From Clostridia bacterium (lineage in GTDB: Bacteria; Bacillota; Clostridia; Christensenellales; Borkfalkiaceae), in assembly GCA_017407325.1 (NCBI GenBank), contig JAFQWV010000019.1:1-64000 (forward strand): 64,000 bases of DNA. The letters are read 5' to 3'. Shown here in pieces: positions 49,851-59,788 of the stretch; the stretch's first letter is position 1, and every line of letters starts with the position of its first letter. Made by a program: the position numbers and the translations under genes. Below the pieces are notes generated by a model. The model was not told the origin of the DNA. It worked only from the letters and a program-made list of their open reading frames with translations, and did no database searches.

Positions 49851-49876
49851 AAGCGACTACAAGAAGTAGTCGCTTA
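49851..49876 (-). terminator. hairpin between secG and rnr
   Basis: AAGCGACTAC and GTAGTCGCTT pair with a 5-nt loop; TTTATTTTT follows on the minus strand. It sits only about 12 nt before the rnr start codon, so read-through would be needed for rnr unless it has its own promoter. Confidence 0.7.
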
Positions 49877-49889
49877 AAAAACCTTTTTA

Positions 49890-50189
49890 TTAACCAACGA
49901 TAACTGTACCGAAGTATGATAATACAAAGAAAGCAATCATCAATAACGCCATAATAACAACACAGAAAACGGTTAATTTTCTAAGTTTGCTTTCTAACGT
50001 TTTTGCCTTGTTCTTTCCATAGAACGTGTCGGTTGTTCCACCACTGATTGCGCTAATTCCATTTGAATTACCTGGTTGAATTAAAACGACAAATATAACG
50101 AATAACGCACAAATAGCAGTCACTATTAAAATAGCAAGCTGTATTTTGCTGTAAACCTCATATGGTATTGCTAATAAAGTATTTAACAT
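49890..50189 (-). CDS. secG: preprotein translocase subunit SecG
   Basis: A 99-residue SecG with two membrane segments (about 17-36 and 73-95). The family core FVVLIQPGNSNGISAISGG lies between them, followed by a charged loop. It helps SecYE export. It lies between gpmI and rnr, as in many Bacillota. Confidence 0.92.
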   Translation of the reverse strand: MLNTLLAIPYEVYSKIQLAILIVTAICALFVIFVVLIQPGNSNGISAISGGTTDTFYGKNKAKTLESKLRKLTVFCVVIMALLMIAFFVLSYFGTVIVG

Positions 50190-50307
50190 ATCGTATTTCT
50201 CCGATTAATTTTTATGCCTATAAATTGTAACACATATAAAAATTTTTTACAAGCGTTTTTAAGCAAAATTTATATTCAATGTAATTTTTTAGCAATTTTT
50301 TACTACT

Positions 50308-51858
50308 TTATTTAATAATTAAACTGCTTCCTGTCATTTCCGACGGCTTTTCTTCGTTTAAAACGTCAATTAAAGTTGGTGCAATGTCCGCAAGTATTCC
50401 ACCGTCGCGAAGTTTTTTACCTTCGTAATCTTTTCCAACCAAGATAAACGGAACAGGGTTTGTCGTATGCGCAGTAAACGGCGCGCCATCGTTTTCAGTC
50501 ATTTTGTCTGCGTTGCCATGATCTGCCGTAATTGCAGCCGTGCCACCTTTAGATAAGACTTTATCAACAATTTTTTGAACGCAAGACTCAACCGTTTGAA
50601 CGGCTTTTACCGCAGCGTCGACGACGCCCGTGTGCCCTACCATATCGCAGTTAGCAAAGTTTAGAATAATAACGTCAAACTTATCACTGTCAATTTCTTC
50701 TAAAACTTTGTCGGTAACTTCGATCGCACTCATCTCAGGAAGTAAGTCGTAAGTTGCAACCTTCGGAGAATTAATTAAATCTCTATATTCGCCGTCTTCC
50801 GGTTTTTCTACGCCACCGTTAAAGAAAAAAGTTACGTGCGCGTATTTTTCAGTTTCGGCTATTCTTAATTGAGTATACCCCTTTTTAGATAAAAACACAC
50901 CGAAAGTATTGTCTAAGCTTTGTGGTTTGAAAGCAACCTTAACACCTTGAAGCGTTGCGTCGTATTGAGTAAAGCAAACGTAATCAACGCCCAAAAAGCC
51001 CGTCTTTCTTTCAAATCCGTTAAAGTCGGCTTGACTTATCGCACGAGTAATTTCTCTTGCTCTATCTGGACGGAAGTTAAAGCAAATTACGCTATCGCCA
51101 CTAGCAATCCCACCGATAGGTTTTCCACAACGAGTGATAGTAGTAGGCTCGACAAATTCGTCGGTTACGCCGTTATCATAACTTGCTTTTACCACGTTAA
51201 CCGCGTTATTTGCCGACTTTTCAGAAAGTCCAATCATCGCGTTATAGCCTTTTTCTACTCTGTCCCAGCGGTTATCTCTGTCCATTGCATAGTATCTACC
51301 TGAAACGGTTGCAATTTTACCAACACCGATTTCTTTTAGCTTGTCATCAAGTTCTTTGACAAAATCAATACCACTTGTAGGAGAAACGTCTCTACCGTCT
51401 AAAAACGCGTGAACGAAAACCTTCTTCGCACCACGACGCTTTGCAAGTTCAACTAGTGCGTATAAATGAGTATTATGACTGTGAACGCCACCGTTTGATA
51501 AAAGTCCAATAAAGTGAACTTTCTTATTTTTTGCAACTGCGTTATCTATCGAGCGAACGAGTTCTTCATTTTCAAAGAAGTCGCCGTCATTGATTTCTTT
51601 AGTAATTCTAGTAAGCTCTTGATATACTATTCTACCTGCGCCCATATTAAGGTGTCCAACTTCACTGTTGCCCATTTGACCGTCAGGAAGTCCTACGCTA
51701 AGTCCACTTGCACCTAAATAGGTTGACGGATATTTTTGCATAAGCCCTTCTATAACACCGCTATTTGCAAGTTTTATAGCGCTTATAGTATTTTCGTCGC
51801 TCTTAGCGTAACCGTCCATTATAATAAGACAAACAGGTCTTGTTTTCATATCTTTCAT
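50308..51858 (-). CDS. gpmI: 2,3-bisphosphoglycerate-independent phosphoglycerate mutase
   Basis: A 516-residue GpmI. The catalytic serine is in QMGNSEVGHLNMGAGR (S65). VHIIGLLS-like VHFIGLLSNGGVHSH, HAFLDGRDVSPTSG, GRYYAMDRDNRWDRV and TADHGNAD supply the substrate and metal ligands. AAAGGAT precedes the ATG. It interconverts 3- and 2-phosphoglycerate. It is cotranscribed with tpiA (74 nt upstream, with a hairpin in the gap). Confidence 0.96.
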   Translation of the reverse strand: MKDMKTRPVCLIIMDGYAKSDENTISAIKLANSGVIEGLMQKYPSTYLGASGLSVGLPDGQMGNSEVGHLNMGAGRIVYQELTRITKEINDGDFFENEELVRSIDNAVAKNKKVHFIGLLSNGGVHSHNTHLYALVELAKRRGAKKVFVHAFLDGRDVSPTSGIDFVKELDDKLKEIGVGKIATVSGRYYAMDRDNRWDRVEKGYNAMIGLSEKSANNAVNVVKASYDNGVTDEFVEPTTITRCGKPIGGIASGDSVICFNFRPDRAREITRAISQADFNGFERKTGFLGVDYVCFTQYDATLQGVKVAFKPQSLDNTFGVFLSKKGYTQLRIAETEKYAHVTFFFNGGVEKPEDGEYRDLINSPKVATYDLLPEMSAIEVTDKVLEEIDSDKFDVIILNFANCDMVGHTGVVDAAVKAVQTVESCVQKIVDKVLSKGGTAAITADHGNADKMTENDGAPFTAHTTNPVPFILVGKDYEGKKLRDGGILADIAPTLIDVLNEEKPSEMTGSSLIIK

Positions 51859-51894
51859 AATATTTATCCTTTATAAGTTAATTTCCTAAAATAC

Positions 51895-51916
51895 GCTCCG
51901 AGAAAAAACTCGGAGC
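51895..51916 (-). other. intercistronic hairpin tpiA-gpmI
   Basis: GCTCCGAG/CTCGGAGC with a 6-nt loop; on the minus strand GTATTTTAGG follows. It is a weak terminator or an mRNA processing structure. Confidence 0.6.
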
Positions 51917-51932
51917 ATATATCTTTTTAATG

Positions 51933-52679
51933 TTACTTTGCTGCTTTTACAATTTCAGCAAATTGTTGCGGTTTTAAGCTTGCGCCACCGATAAGTCCAC
52001 CGTCTACGTCAAGCAGTGAGAAAATTTCTTCTGCATTTGACGGATTTACACTACCACCGTAAAGAATACGGCAACTTTCAGAATTCTTTTCACCATAAAG
52101 TTGACCAATCGTATCTCTTATAAAACTAATAACGATTGCAATTTGGTCGAGTGTTGGTGTCTTACCCGTACCGATTGCCCAATACGGCTCGTAAGCAACG
52201 ACTACTTGAGAAAAGTCTTCAACGCCTTCAAGTCCGTCTCTTAACGCAGTGGTTAAGACTTGACCGGTTTGCTCAGATTTCTTTTCGTAAAGAGTTTCGC
52301 CTATACAAACAATAGGCTTAATGCCGTGCTTAACCGCAGTTAGAGTGCGCTTGTTTACAGAGTGATTATTTTCTGCAAAGAAGGTTCTTCTCTCGCTGTG
52401 ACCGAGTATTACGTACTCAACGCCTAACTCTTTAAGCATAAGCGCAGAAATTTCACCAGTGTACGCGCCAAATTCTGCGTGGTGAACGTTTTGCGCGCCA
52501 AGTTTAAGATTAGAGCCTTGTAAATGTTGTCCTAAAGGATATAAGGAAGTAGACGGTACGCATAGTACTGTTTCTGCGCTCGCGCCTTCAACGAGTGGTC
52601 TAATCTCGTTGATAAGCTCGATGCCTTCTTGCACCGTCTTATTCATTTTCCAGTTTCCTGCTACTAATGGTTTTCTCAT
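51933..52679 (-). CDS. tpiA: triosephosphate isomerase
   Basis: A 248-residue TIM barrel. GNWKMNKT (Lys), ILGHSERR (His) and VVAYEPYWAIGTGKTP (Glu) are the catalytic residues; IGGASLKPQQF binds phosphate. The length is normal. It is 37 nt downstream of pgk in the glycolytic operon. Confidence 0.97.
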   Translation of the reverse strand: MRKPLVAGNWKMNKTVQEGIELINEIRPLVEGASAETVLCVPSTSLYPLGQHLQGSNLKLGAQNVHHAEFGAYTGEISALMLKELGVEYVILGHSERRTFFAENNHSVNKRTLTAVKHGIKPIVCIGETLYEKKSEQTGQVLTTALRDGLEGVEDFSQVVVAYEPYWAIGTGKTPTLDQIAIVISFIRDTIGQLYGEKNSESCRILYGGSVNPSNAEEIFSLLDVDGGLIGGASLKPQQFAEIVKAAK

Positions 52680-52716
52680 AAAACCATCTCCTTGATGTTT
52701 ATTTAGTAAGATTAGA

Positions 52717-54030
52717 TTATTTTTCGTTTAAACACTCAATACCAGGCAATTTTTTACCTTCGAAAAGTTCTAATGATGCACCACCACCTGTTGAGATGTG
52801 TGACATTTTATCAGCATATCCAAGTTGAGCAACTGCAGCCGCGCTATCACCGCCACCGATAATAGTCGTTGCATCGCTTTCAGCGAGTGCTTTAGCAACT
52901 TGATTAGTACCTTTAGCAAGTATTGGGTTTTCGAAAACGCCCATAGGACCGTTCCAGATAACGGTTTTTGCATTTTTAACTTCTTGGCTGTAAAGCTCAG
53001 CAGTCTTTTCTCCGATATCAAGTCCCATCTTTTCGTTTGGAATTTCAGAAACCAAAACCGTTTCAACCGCAATTTGGGCATCAATAGGATTTGGGAATTC
53101 AGAAGCAACGACAGCGTCGATAGGAAGAAGTAATTTCTTGCCTAAATCTTCTGCCTTTTTCATCATTTCCTTGCAGTAATCAATCTTTTCGTCGTCAACG
53201 AGCGAAGTACCTACTTCATAACCTTTTGCCTTTAAGAAGGTGTAAGCCATACCACCACCGATAATAAGCGTGTCGCACTTTTCTAAAAGGTTAGAAATAA
53301 CGTTTAACTTATCTGCAACCTTAGCACCACCCAAGATAGCCGTGAACGGGCGAACAGGGTTTTCTAATGCGTCAGCCATAACAGAAAGCTCTTTTTCAAT
53401 CAAGAAACCACAAACTGCATCTTTAACAAAGCCGTATTCTACGATAGCAGCAGTTGATGCGTGCGAACGGTGTGCCGTTCCAAATGCGTCGTTTACGAAG
53501 ATGTCTGCAAAACTTGCAAGCTCCTTACAGAAGTTTTCTTCTCTCTTTTCTTCGCCAGCGTTAAAACGAGTATTTTCTAAAATAACGATTTCACCAAAGT
53601 TCATTTCGCTAACTTTTTTCTTAGCGTCTGCGCCAACCGTATCAGTTGCAAATACAACCTTAACTTCAGGTAAAAGTTCTGCGATTCTGTCAGCAACAGG
53701 CTTTAATGTAAACTTCTTAACGTCGCCCTTAGCCTTTTCAATAAGTTTAGCTGTTTCTGCTGCTTGTTCGCTTTCAGGAAGCTTAGCAACAGCTGCTTTT
53801 TCCTTTTTATTTAAAGCAATTTTTTCATCCAAAACGTTGTGTGGCTTGCCAAGGTGAGAGCAAAGAATAACCTTTGCGCCGTTTTCAAGCAAATATTTAA
53901 TAGTTGGCATTGCGCCGTTTATACGGTTTTCGTCAGTGATAACACCGTCTTTAATAGGAACGTTTAAGTCAACGCGAACTAAACAACGCTTGTTCTTAAC
54001 GTCAATATCCTTGATAGATTTTTTGTTCAT
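52717..54030 (-). CDS. pgk: phosphoglycerate kinase with a lysine/alanine-rich insert
   Basis: A 437-residue PGK, about 40 longer than usual. The start is MNKKSIKD (54030) with AAGGAG upstream. [19 protein letters not shown], the catalytic region [25 protein letters not shown], and [15 protein letters not shown] are present. The extra residues lie after SHLGKP (about 74-112, [19 protein letters not shown]), forming a helical insert in the N-domain. It makes ATP from 1,3-bisphosphoglycerate. It is first in the pgk-tpiA-gpmI operon. Confidence 0.96.
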   Translation of the reverse strand: MNKKSIKDIDVKNKRCLVRVDLNVPIKDGVITDENRINGAMPTIKYLLENGAKVILCSHLGKPHNVLDEKIALNKKEKAAVAKLPESEQAAETAKLIEKAKGDVKKFTLKPVADRIAELLPEVKVVFATDTVGADAKKKVSEMNFGEIVILENTRFNAGEEKREENFCKELASFADIFVNDAFGTAHRSHASTAAIVEYGFVKDAVCGFLIEKELSVMADALENPVRPFTAILGGAKVADKLNVISNLLEKCDTLIIGGGMAYTFLKAKGYEVGTSLVDDEKIDYCKEMMKKAEDLGKKLLLPIDAVVASEFPNPIDAQIAVETVLVSEIPNEKMGLDIGEKTAELYSQEVKNAKTVIWNGPMGVFENPILAKGTNQVAKALAESDATTIIGGGDSAAAVAQLGYADKMSHISTGGGASLELFEGKKLPGIECLNEK

Positions 54031-54070
54031 AACATAGCTCCTTAGTTTTGTTAATCTTTTAATATGTATA

Positions 54071-54099
54071 ATGATATAACTAAATTGCATTTTTGTCAA
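54071..54099 (-). promoter_or_regulatory. sigma-A promoter of the glycolytic operon
   Basis: TTGACA, 17 nt, TATCAT on the minus strand, about 40 nt before pgk. Confidence 0.75.
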
Positions 54100-54131
54100 T
54101 AGTTATGCGAAAATTTCTTGTCAAATTTTGG

Positions 54132-55109
54132 TTATTTATTTTGCGCGTATTCTTTTTTTGAAAGTTTATTCGGCTTTACTATTAACTGACACAGTTTTAC
54201 GAAAACGTTTAAAAGTGGCAGAGAAATTAGACCTGTTGTAAGATTAAAAAAAGTGTGAAAGTTTGCAATTTGTCGAGAAACTGACGTGCTTGTTGACGTT
54301 AATAAATCGGTAAGCCAACCGCCCGTTTGAAATAGAAAAAAGAAAATTGCTCCACCGAATATATTGAACAAAATGTTAAAAAGCGCAACCTGTCTTTCAC
54401 TTTCAGATAACTTGATAGTTGCGAAAATTACGGGCATACAAGTTCCTATGTTTGCACCTAAAAGAAGGTAAACGCTTGTTGAAAAGCCTATGATATGCTG
54501 GCTTGCAAGAACGACAAGCATACTAGAAACAACTGACGAGCTTTGGCATATTGCAGTAATAAAAAAGCCGTTTAATAGAAGTATAGGCGCACTTTTTATC
54601 AAAAACAGTCTGTTAAACCACTCGTATTCTTTAAAGCTCTCTACTGAATTTGACAGTATTTCTATCCCAATAAAAATAAGTCCGAACCCTAAAAGTGAAT
54701 ATCCAAGACTTGAAATTTTACCGTCTTTTCCACTTATTAAAAAACCAATAAAAGCAACCGTAAAGCCGATTGACGAAAAATCAAAAAAGCCAGCAAACTT
54801 TAGCGAAACAATCTGTGCGGTAATAGTCGTTCCGATATTTGTGCCAATTACCATAGCGCAAGCACCGGTTAACGTTATTGCGCCTGTTGACAAAAAGCTT
54901 ATCGCTACCATATTTGTTGCAACGCTACTTTGTGCAATGCAGGTTGAAAATGCGCCAAGCCCACAAGACACCAATCTGTTTTTGCTTGCTTTTAAAAGCA
55001 AACTCTTAAATCCATCACCTACAGCTTTTTCCGTATAAACACTTATAAAACGTAAACCTAACAAAAAAACCGTTATACCTGACAATATTTTTGCAATATC
55101 AAAAAACAA
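54132..55109 (-). CDS. Na/Pi cotransporter family protein (NptA-like)
   Basis: A 325-residue membrane protein with two repeated halves, each with a QSS motif and a GTNIGTT-type motif: AQSSVATNM and GTNIGTTITAQ in the first, CQSSSVVSSM and GANIGTCMPVIF in the second. It imports phosphate with sodium or moves another anion. The C-terminal PhoU-like domain of longer members is absent. It is a single gene. Confidence 0.88.
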   Translation of the reverse strand: MFFDIAKILSGITVFLLGLRFISVYTEKAVGDGFKSLLLKASKNRLVSCGLGAFSTCIAQSSVATNMVAISFLSTGAITLTGACAMVIGTNIGTTITAQIVSLKFAGFFDFSSIGFTVAFIGFLISGKDGKISSLGYSLLGFGLIFIGIEILSNSVESFKEYEWFNRLFLIKSAPILLLNGFFITAICQSSSVVSSMLVVLASQHIIGFSTSVYLLLGANIGTCMPVIFATIKLSESERQVALFNILFNIFGGAIFFFLFQTGGWLTDLLTSTSTSVSRQIANFHTFFNLTTGLISLPLLNVFVKLCQLIVKPNKLSKKEYAQNK

Positions 55110-55221
55110 AATTATACCACCGAATAATTACTAGTATAATTTTATTAAACATTGGTTTATTTTAGAATATAAAGAACGTTAAAACTATTAAAAACAACAA
55201 ATAATCGACTTATACACGAAC

Positions 55222-55452
55222 TTATTTTAAAATGTTAAAACTCTTTACACTTTTTGCAACAGCTGTTATATTTATTTCAACATGTGTTTTGTCACCGTCA
55301 ATTATTACTTCAGGGCGTTTTTTAAGATAAAAATACTCTGAAAGTAAACTTTCAATATCTCTTTTTATAACGTTTTCAGCGTCGTAAGATATACCTAGTC
55401 TGTCACTTTCAAGCATTTTTTGCGCGCGTTTATTAACTACACTTTTTTTCAT
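55222..55452 (-). CDS. minE: cell division topological specificity factor MinE
   Basis: A 76-residue MinE. AQKMLESDRLGISYD carries the MinD-binding part; IKRDIESLLSEYFYL and VEINITAVA match the beta-rich dimer domain. It stimulates the MinD ATPase and sets the division site. Its ATG overlaps the minD stop by 4 nt. Confidence 0.88.
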   Translation of the reverse strand: MKKSVVNKRAQKMLESDRLGISYDAENVIKRDIESLLSEYFYLKKRPEVIIDGDKTHVEINITAVAKSVKSFNILK

Positions 55453-56207
55453 TTCTTTTCTTTAAACAATCCCCCATAAACAGAAGTATAATCTCTCGCG
55501 TTCTGAGCGTTATTGATTACGCTTTCGGCAAGCTTTTTGAAATATTTTAATGCGCGCGATTTCGTCGCACAGCAATTTTTTGATAAAAGTATTTCATCGC
55601 TTTCGTACACGGTTGATAATATCGGTGTTTTTAATATATTTTCAATTTCCTTAGAATTAACCGTAAGTCCTTTTCTCATAAGGTCGCGCCTAGCGCGATT
55701 AACGACCAAATTGACAGCGTCAAGCTCATAGCTTTTTAAAATCGTCAAAACCTTATCTGCATCTCTCAAGCTTTGAAGCGTAGGATTTACCACGACAATC
55801 GCTTCGTTTGCGCAGGATATCGACCTTGTAAACCCACTGTCTATCCCTGCTGGACAGTCTATTAAAATAAAATCAAAGCTTGAAGATAAACCTTCGATTA
55901 AAAGTTTTACGCTTTGCGCGTTTATTCCAAGCGAAAAAGTGTGACAAGAAGGTATTACGAACAAGTTTTTTTGCGCGCAATCTATTATTGCTTGCTTTAC
56001 ACGACATCTGCCTTCAACTGCATCAATTATATCGTAAATCACCTTATCTTCAACGCCTACGCTAACGTCAAGATTATTAAGACCAAAATCTAAATCAAGC
56101 AGTACGACGCGCTTACCCTTACTAGCCAAATACGCGCCTAAAAATGCCGTTACAGTCGTTTTTCCTACCCCACCTTTTCCACTTGTTATAACTATTCGTC
56201 TTGCCAT
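55449..56207 (-). CDS. minD: septum site-determining ATPase MinD
   Basis: A 252-residue MinD. Deviant Walker A GKGGVGKTT, LLDLDFGLNNLDVSVG, FILIDCPAGIDSGFTRSI and VNPTLQSLRDADKVLTIL are standard. The C-terminal DYTSVYGGLFKEKK fits the amphipathic membrane-targeting helix. It forms the Min oscillator with MinE. No minC is adjacent. Confidence 0.95.
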   Translation of the reverse strand: MARRIVITSGKGGVGKTTVTAFLGAYLASKGKRVVLLDLDFGLNNLDVSVGVEDKVIYDIIDAVEGRCRVKQAIIDCAQKNLFVIPSCHTFSLGINAQSVKLLIEGLSSSFDFILIDCPAGIDSGFTRSISCANEAIVVVNPTLQSLRDADKVLTILKSYELDAVNLVVNRARRDLMRKGLTVNSKEIENILKTPILSTVYESDEILLSKNCCATKSRALKYFKKLAESVINNAQNARDYTSVYGGLFKEKK

Positions 56208-56300
56208 TTTATACCCCTTTTTAGAAATTTTAACATAAATTAAATTTATAAAAATGACGAGATAAATAGCATATTGACCTATTTTGTCAAAAAAAGCATA

Positions 56301-56327
56301 AAAAAACAGCCCTTAGGGCTGTTTTTT
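56301..56327 (-). terminator. terminator of the ribosomal/rpoA operon
   Basis: AAAAAACAGCCC pairs with GGGCTGTTTTTT, loop TTA. It lies just beyond the rplQ stop. Confidence 0.9.
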
Positions 56328-56334
56328 AAGTTAA

Positions 56335-56841
56335 TTAAACTAATTCAATAATTGCTCTTTCGGTTGCGTCGCCACGGCGTTCACCTAAAAGGTAAATACG
56401 GGTGTAGCCACCGCCTTGACCTAACTCTTTGGCTCTGTCAGCGTATTTTGGAGCAAGTTCGTTGAAGATTTTTTCAACTAATGGGTGGTTGATACCCTTA
56501 GTTCTTTCTTTGTACGAGCTCTTTGATTCGCCTTTAGCTTTAACTTCTTGTAAGTCGTAAATTTTAGACATAATTTTTCTTCTTGCAGCTAATTTCTTAG
56601 TGCCGTCTTTTACGACTTTAACGCTTGTTTCCTTACCTTTAACGTCAGTCTTCTTAACAACGACTTCAACTGTATCTTCGTAAGAATTGATAGCAAGAGT
56701 TAAAATTTTCTCAACGTAAGAACGAAGTTCTTTAGCCTTTGCTTGAGTGGTTTCAATCTTGCCGTACCATAACAAGTTAGAAGCTTGGTTTTTTAAAATA
56801 GCCATTCTGTGAGCGGTTTTCATACCTAATTTTCTTGGCAT
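56335..56841 (-). CDS. rplQ: 50S ribosomal protein L17, long form
   Basis: 168 residues, about 50 more than usual. The N-terminus KLGMKTAHRMAILKNQASNLL and the C-terminus GGGYTRIYLLGERRGDATERAIIELV are normal. The extra residues are in the middle (about 55-125) and are rich in Lys and Val. It is the last gene of the operon, 3 nt after rpoA. Confidence 0.95.
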   Translation of the reverse strand: MPRKLGMKTAHRMAILKNQASNLLWYGKIETTQAKAKELRSYVEKILTLAINSYEDTVEVVVKKTDVKGKETSVKVVKDGTKKLAARRKIMSKIYDLQEVKAKGESKSSYKERTKGINHPLVEKIFNELAPKYADRAKELGQGGGYTRIYLLGERRGDATERAIIELV

Positions 56842-56844
56842 TTC

Positions 56845-57801
56845 TTAGTCCTCCTGTTCCTTAAGCGATAAGCCGTAACTTGCAAGTTTTAAGATAACCT
56901 CATCAAGTGATTTCTTGCCGAGATTGCGCACCTTTAGCATATCGTCTTCGGTCTTTTTAGTAATGTCTTCTACTGTGTGAATGTTCGCACGCTTTAAGCA
57001 GTTGTATGAACGAACTGATAAATCCATATCTTCGATACTCATTTCCAAAATTTTTGGTAATGGATCGGTTGGTTGTTGAACCAAGATACCTAAGCCACCC
57101 ATTGCATCGCTTAAGCCTACGACTATGTGAATGTGTTCTTCAATGATTTTAGCAGCAAGGCTGATAATTTCTCTGCCTGAGAAAGCACCGTTAGTCCAAA
57201 CTTCTAAAACGAGTTTATCAAAGTTTGAATCTTGTCCAACGCGCTTTGGCTCAACAGTGTAGCTAACCTTTTTAACAGGTGAGTACTTAGAGTCAACAGG
57301 GATATAATCGATTTCGTCAGTCTTGTTGTTTTCTGCGCCCTTGTAGCCACGTCCCTTACCTACGGTAATTTCCATATCGAGAACGCCACCTTCATCAACG
57401 GTGCAGATATAGCTTTCTGGATTTAAAACTTCAACTTCGCCAGTAAGCTCGATATCGCCTGCAGTAATAACGCAAGGACCTTGCTTATTGATTAAAACCT
57501 TAGTTTTAAAGTTAGGATCAGAAGATTGAACCTTGAAAGCCACGTCTTTGATATTTAAAACGATTTCCGTAACGTCTTCTTTAACGCCGGGGATTGTTGA
57601 GAATTCATGTCTTACTCCAAGAGCTGGCGCAAACTTAATGCCTTGCGCAGCAGCACCCGGTAAAGACGAGAGAAGAGTTCTTCTTAAGCAGTTACCTAAA
57701 GTCAAACCAAAACCCTTTTCTAAAGGTTCTAAAGTTATTTTAGCATAACTTCTCGATTCGTTCTCTTCGACTTCGATCTTTGGCATTTCTATTTCCATCA
57801 T
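56845..57801 (-). CDS. rpoA: RNA polymerase alpha subunit
   Basis: 318 residues. The N-terminal dimer domain has GFGLTLGNCLRRTLLSSLPG; the C-terminal domain (about 245-312) has the helix-hairpin-helix SVRSYNCLKRANIHTVEDI and LRNLGKKSLDE-like VRNLGKKSLDEV. AGGAGG precedes the ATG. It lies between rpsD and rplQ as usual. Confidence 0.97.
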   Translation of the reverse strand: MMEIEMPKIEVEENESRSYAKITLEPLEKGFGLTLGNCLRRTLLSSLPGAAAQGIKFAPALGVRHEFSTIPGVKEDVTEIVLNIKDVAFKVQSSDPNFKTKVLINKQGPCVITAGDIELTGEVEVLNPESYICTVDEGGVLDMEITVGKGRGYKGAENNKTDEIDYIPVDSKYSPVKKVSYTVEPKRVGQDSNFDKLVLEVWTNGAFSGREIISLAAKIIEEHIHIVVGLSDAMGGLGILVQQPTDPLPKILEMSIEDMDLSVRSYNCLKRANIHTVEDITKKTEDDMLKVRNLGKKSLDEVILKLASYGLSLKEQED

Positions 57802-57839
57802 AGAAAAATCTACCTCCTAAATTTAGTTGTTAGTCGGTA

Positions 57840-58466
57840 TTACTTAGAATACAATTCGACAATCATGTGTTCTGCGATTTGAGAATCGATATCTTCTCTC
57901 GTCGGCAAAGCAATTACCTTTCCTGAAAGCGTTTCTGTGTTGAACTCAAGCCACTTTGGAATTGAGTTACTCTTTTCTAAGCCTTTGATGGCAGTGAAAT
58001 ATTTGTTGTCTTTTTTGTTTTCTTTAACGGCAATAACGTCACCAAGCTTAATGCTGTATGATGCGATATTAACCTTTTTACCGTTTACGGTGAAGTGTCC
58101 GTGAGTTACTAATTGACGAGCTTGTGAACGCGAACTAGCAAGACCAAGGCGGAAAATTACGTTATCAAGACGTCTTTCTAAGAGTGATAACATGTTTTCA
58201 CCGGTGATACCCTTCATTCTATCAGCCTTTTCATAGTAATCTCTGAATTGACCTTCTAATACGCCGTAAATTCTCTTCGTCTTTTGCTTTTCACGAAGTT
58301 GTAAGCCGTATTCTGAAACTTTCTTTCTAGTCGTTGCGTGAACGCCTGGAGCGACCGGTCTTCTTTCGAACGGACAAGAAGTTTTATAACATCTGTCGCC
58401 CTTTAAGAAAAGTTTTGCGCCTTCGCGTCTGCATAGACGACATTTTGAACCTGTATATTTAGCCAT
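57840..58466 (-). CDS. rpsD: 30S ribosomal protein S4, zinc-binding form
   Basis: 208 residues. The N-terminus has C9-x2-C12 and C26-x4-C31 ([18 protein letters not shown]), the zinc-binding C+ form. The S4 RNA-binding domain [27 protein letters not shown] follows. Confidence 0.97.
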   Translation of the reverse strand: MAKYTGSKCRLCRREGAKLFLKGDRCYKTSCPFERRPVAPGVHATTRKKVSEYGLQLREKQKTKRIYGVLEGQFRDYYEKADRMKGITGENMLSLLERRLDNVIFRLGLASSRSQARQLVTHGHFTVNGKKVNIASYSIKLGDVIAVKENKKDNKYFTAIKGLEKSNSIPKWLEFNTETLSGKVIALPTREDIDSQIAEHMIVELYSK

Positions 58467-58485
58467 ATTCTAATCTTATCCTCCT

Positions 58486-58875
58486 TTATACTCTACGACG
58501 CTTTGGTGGGCGACAACCGTTGTGTGGGATTGGAGAAACGTCTTGAATTAATGTTACTTCAATACCGCAAACGCCAAGTGCTCTGATAGCAGATTCTCTG
58601 CCTTGACCAGGACCTTTAACGAATACTTCAACAGATCTTAAACCGTGCTCCATTGCTGCTTTTGCTGCAACTTCACAAGCTTGTTGCGCTGCAAACGGAG
58701 TAGATTTTCTGCTACCACGGAAACCTAAAGCACCGCTTGAGCAGTGAGATATCGTGTTACCGTTAGTATCGGTAATTGTGATAATCGTGTTGTTGAAAGA
58801 AGATTTAATATGAACTTGACCTTTATCAATTTTCTTAAGTTCTCTGCGTTTTTTAACAACTTTTTTAACAGCCAT
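58486..58875 (-). CDS. rpsK: 30S ribosomal protein S11
   Basis: 129 residues with [29 protein letters not shown] and the C-terminal [15 protein letters not shown]. Platform protein of the small subunit; 15 nt after rpsM. Confidence 0.97.
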   Translation of the reverse strand: MAVKKVVKKRRELKKIDKGQVHIKSSFNNTIITITDTNGNTISHCSSGALGFRGSRKSTPFAAQQACEVAAKAAMEHGLRSVEVFVKGPGQGRESAIRALGVCGIEVTLIQDVSPIPHNGCRPPKRRRV

Positions 58876-58890
58876 TTTCTATTAACCTCC

Positions 58891-59268
58891 TTATCTTCCT
58901 GCGGTCTTCTTCTTAGCGACCGTACGACGAGGACCTTTACGAGTTCTCGCATTTCTCTTAGTGCTTTGTCCACGAACTGGCAAGCCCTTTCTGTGACGAA
59001 CACCACGATAGCAACCAATTTCGATTAAACGCTTAATGTTAAGGTTTACTTCCGCTTTTAATTCACCTTCAACGCGAAGGTTGTGTTCGATATATTCTCT
59101 TAATTTAGAGACGTCTTCTTCTGTTAAATCCTTAACTCTAGTGTCAGGATTAACGCCTGTTTCTTTCAAAATCTTTTGAGCGGTAGGTCTGCCGATACCG
59201 TAAATGTAAGTGATACCGATTTCTACACGCTTTTCTCTTGGTAAATCAACACCGGCAATACGTGCCAT
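58891..59268 (-). CDS. rpsM: 30S ribosomal protein S13
   Basis: 125 residues: [25 protein letters not shown] at the start and [25 protein letters not shown] near the end. Head protein of the small subunit. Confidence 0.97.
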   Translation of the reverse strand: MARIAGVDLPREKRVEIGITYIYGIGRPTAQKILKETGVNPDTRVKDLTEEDVSKLREYIEHNLRVEGELKAEVNLNIKRLIEIGCYRGVRHRKGLPVRGQSTKRNARTRKGPRRTVAKKKTAGR

Positions 59269-59385
59269 TTGCTTTTCGCACCTCCAAAAAAATAGTGTTT
59301 ATTTGATTTAAGATAATTTTATATGTTCACCGAAAAGCGATTGGCTTGGAATGTAACCAAAAAACTTTTCGAATATTTTTCTGCA

Positions 59386-59502
59386 TTAACCTTGTTTTTG
59401 CTTGTGACTTTTATTTTTAGAGCAGATTACCATTACTTTGCCTTCTCTTTTTATAACTCTGCACTTGTCGCACATTGGTTTTACAGACGGTCTTACCTTC
59501 AT
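59386..59502 (-). CDS. rpmJ: 50S ribosomal protein L36
   Basis: 38 residues found by translating the gap between infA and rps[21 protein letters not shown] then [19 protein letters not shown]11, C14, C27 and H33 form the zinc knuckle. GGAGG lies 8-9 nt before the ATG. Confidence 0.96.
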   Translation of the reverse strand: MKVRPSVKPMCDKCRVIKREGKVMVICSKNKSHKQKQG

Positions 59503-59544
59503 AATTAATATTCCTCCGAATTTTTATAGAAACTAAATAAATTT

Positions 59545-59766
59545 TTAGGTTTTGCTACGCCATACTATTCTTCCTCTGGTTAAATCGTACGGACTCATTT
59601 CAAGCTTTACGGTATCTCCCGGAATTATTTTAATATAATTCATACGAAGTTTACCTGAAATATACGCCGTGATTACGAAACCATTAGATAACTTGACCTT
59701 AAACTCTGCTTTCGGCAAGGCTTCTAAGATAACGCCTTCAGCCTCGATTACGTCGTTCTTTGACAC
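59545..59766 (-). CDS. infA: translation initiation factor IF-1
   Basis: 73 residues, single OB fold: [37 protein letters not shown] and [23 protein letters not shown] lies ahead of the start. Confidence 0.96.
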   Translation of the reverse strand: MSKNDVIEAEGVILEALPKAEFKVKLSNGFVITAYISGKLRMNYIKIIPGDTVKLEMSPYDLTRGRIVWRSKT

Positions 59767-59788
59767 AGTCTATCCTCCAAATTTATTT

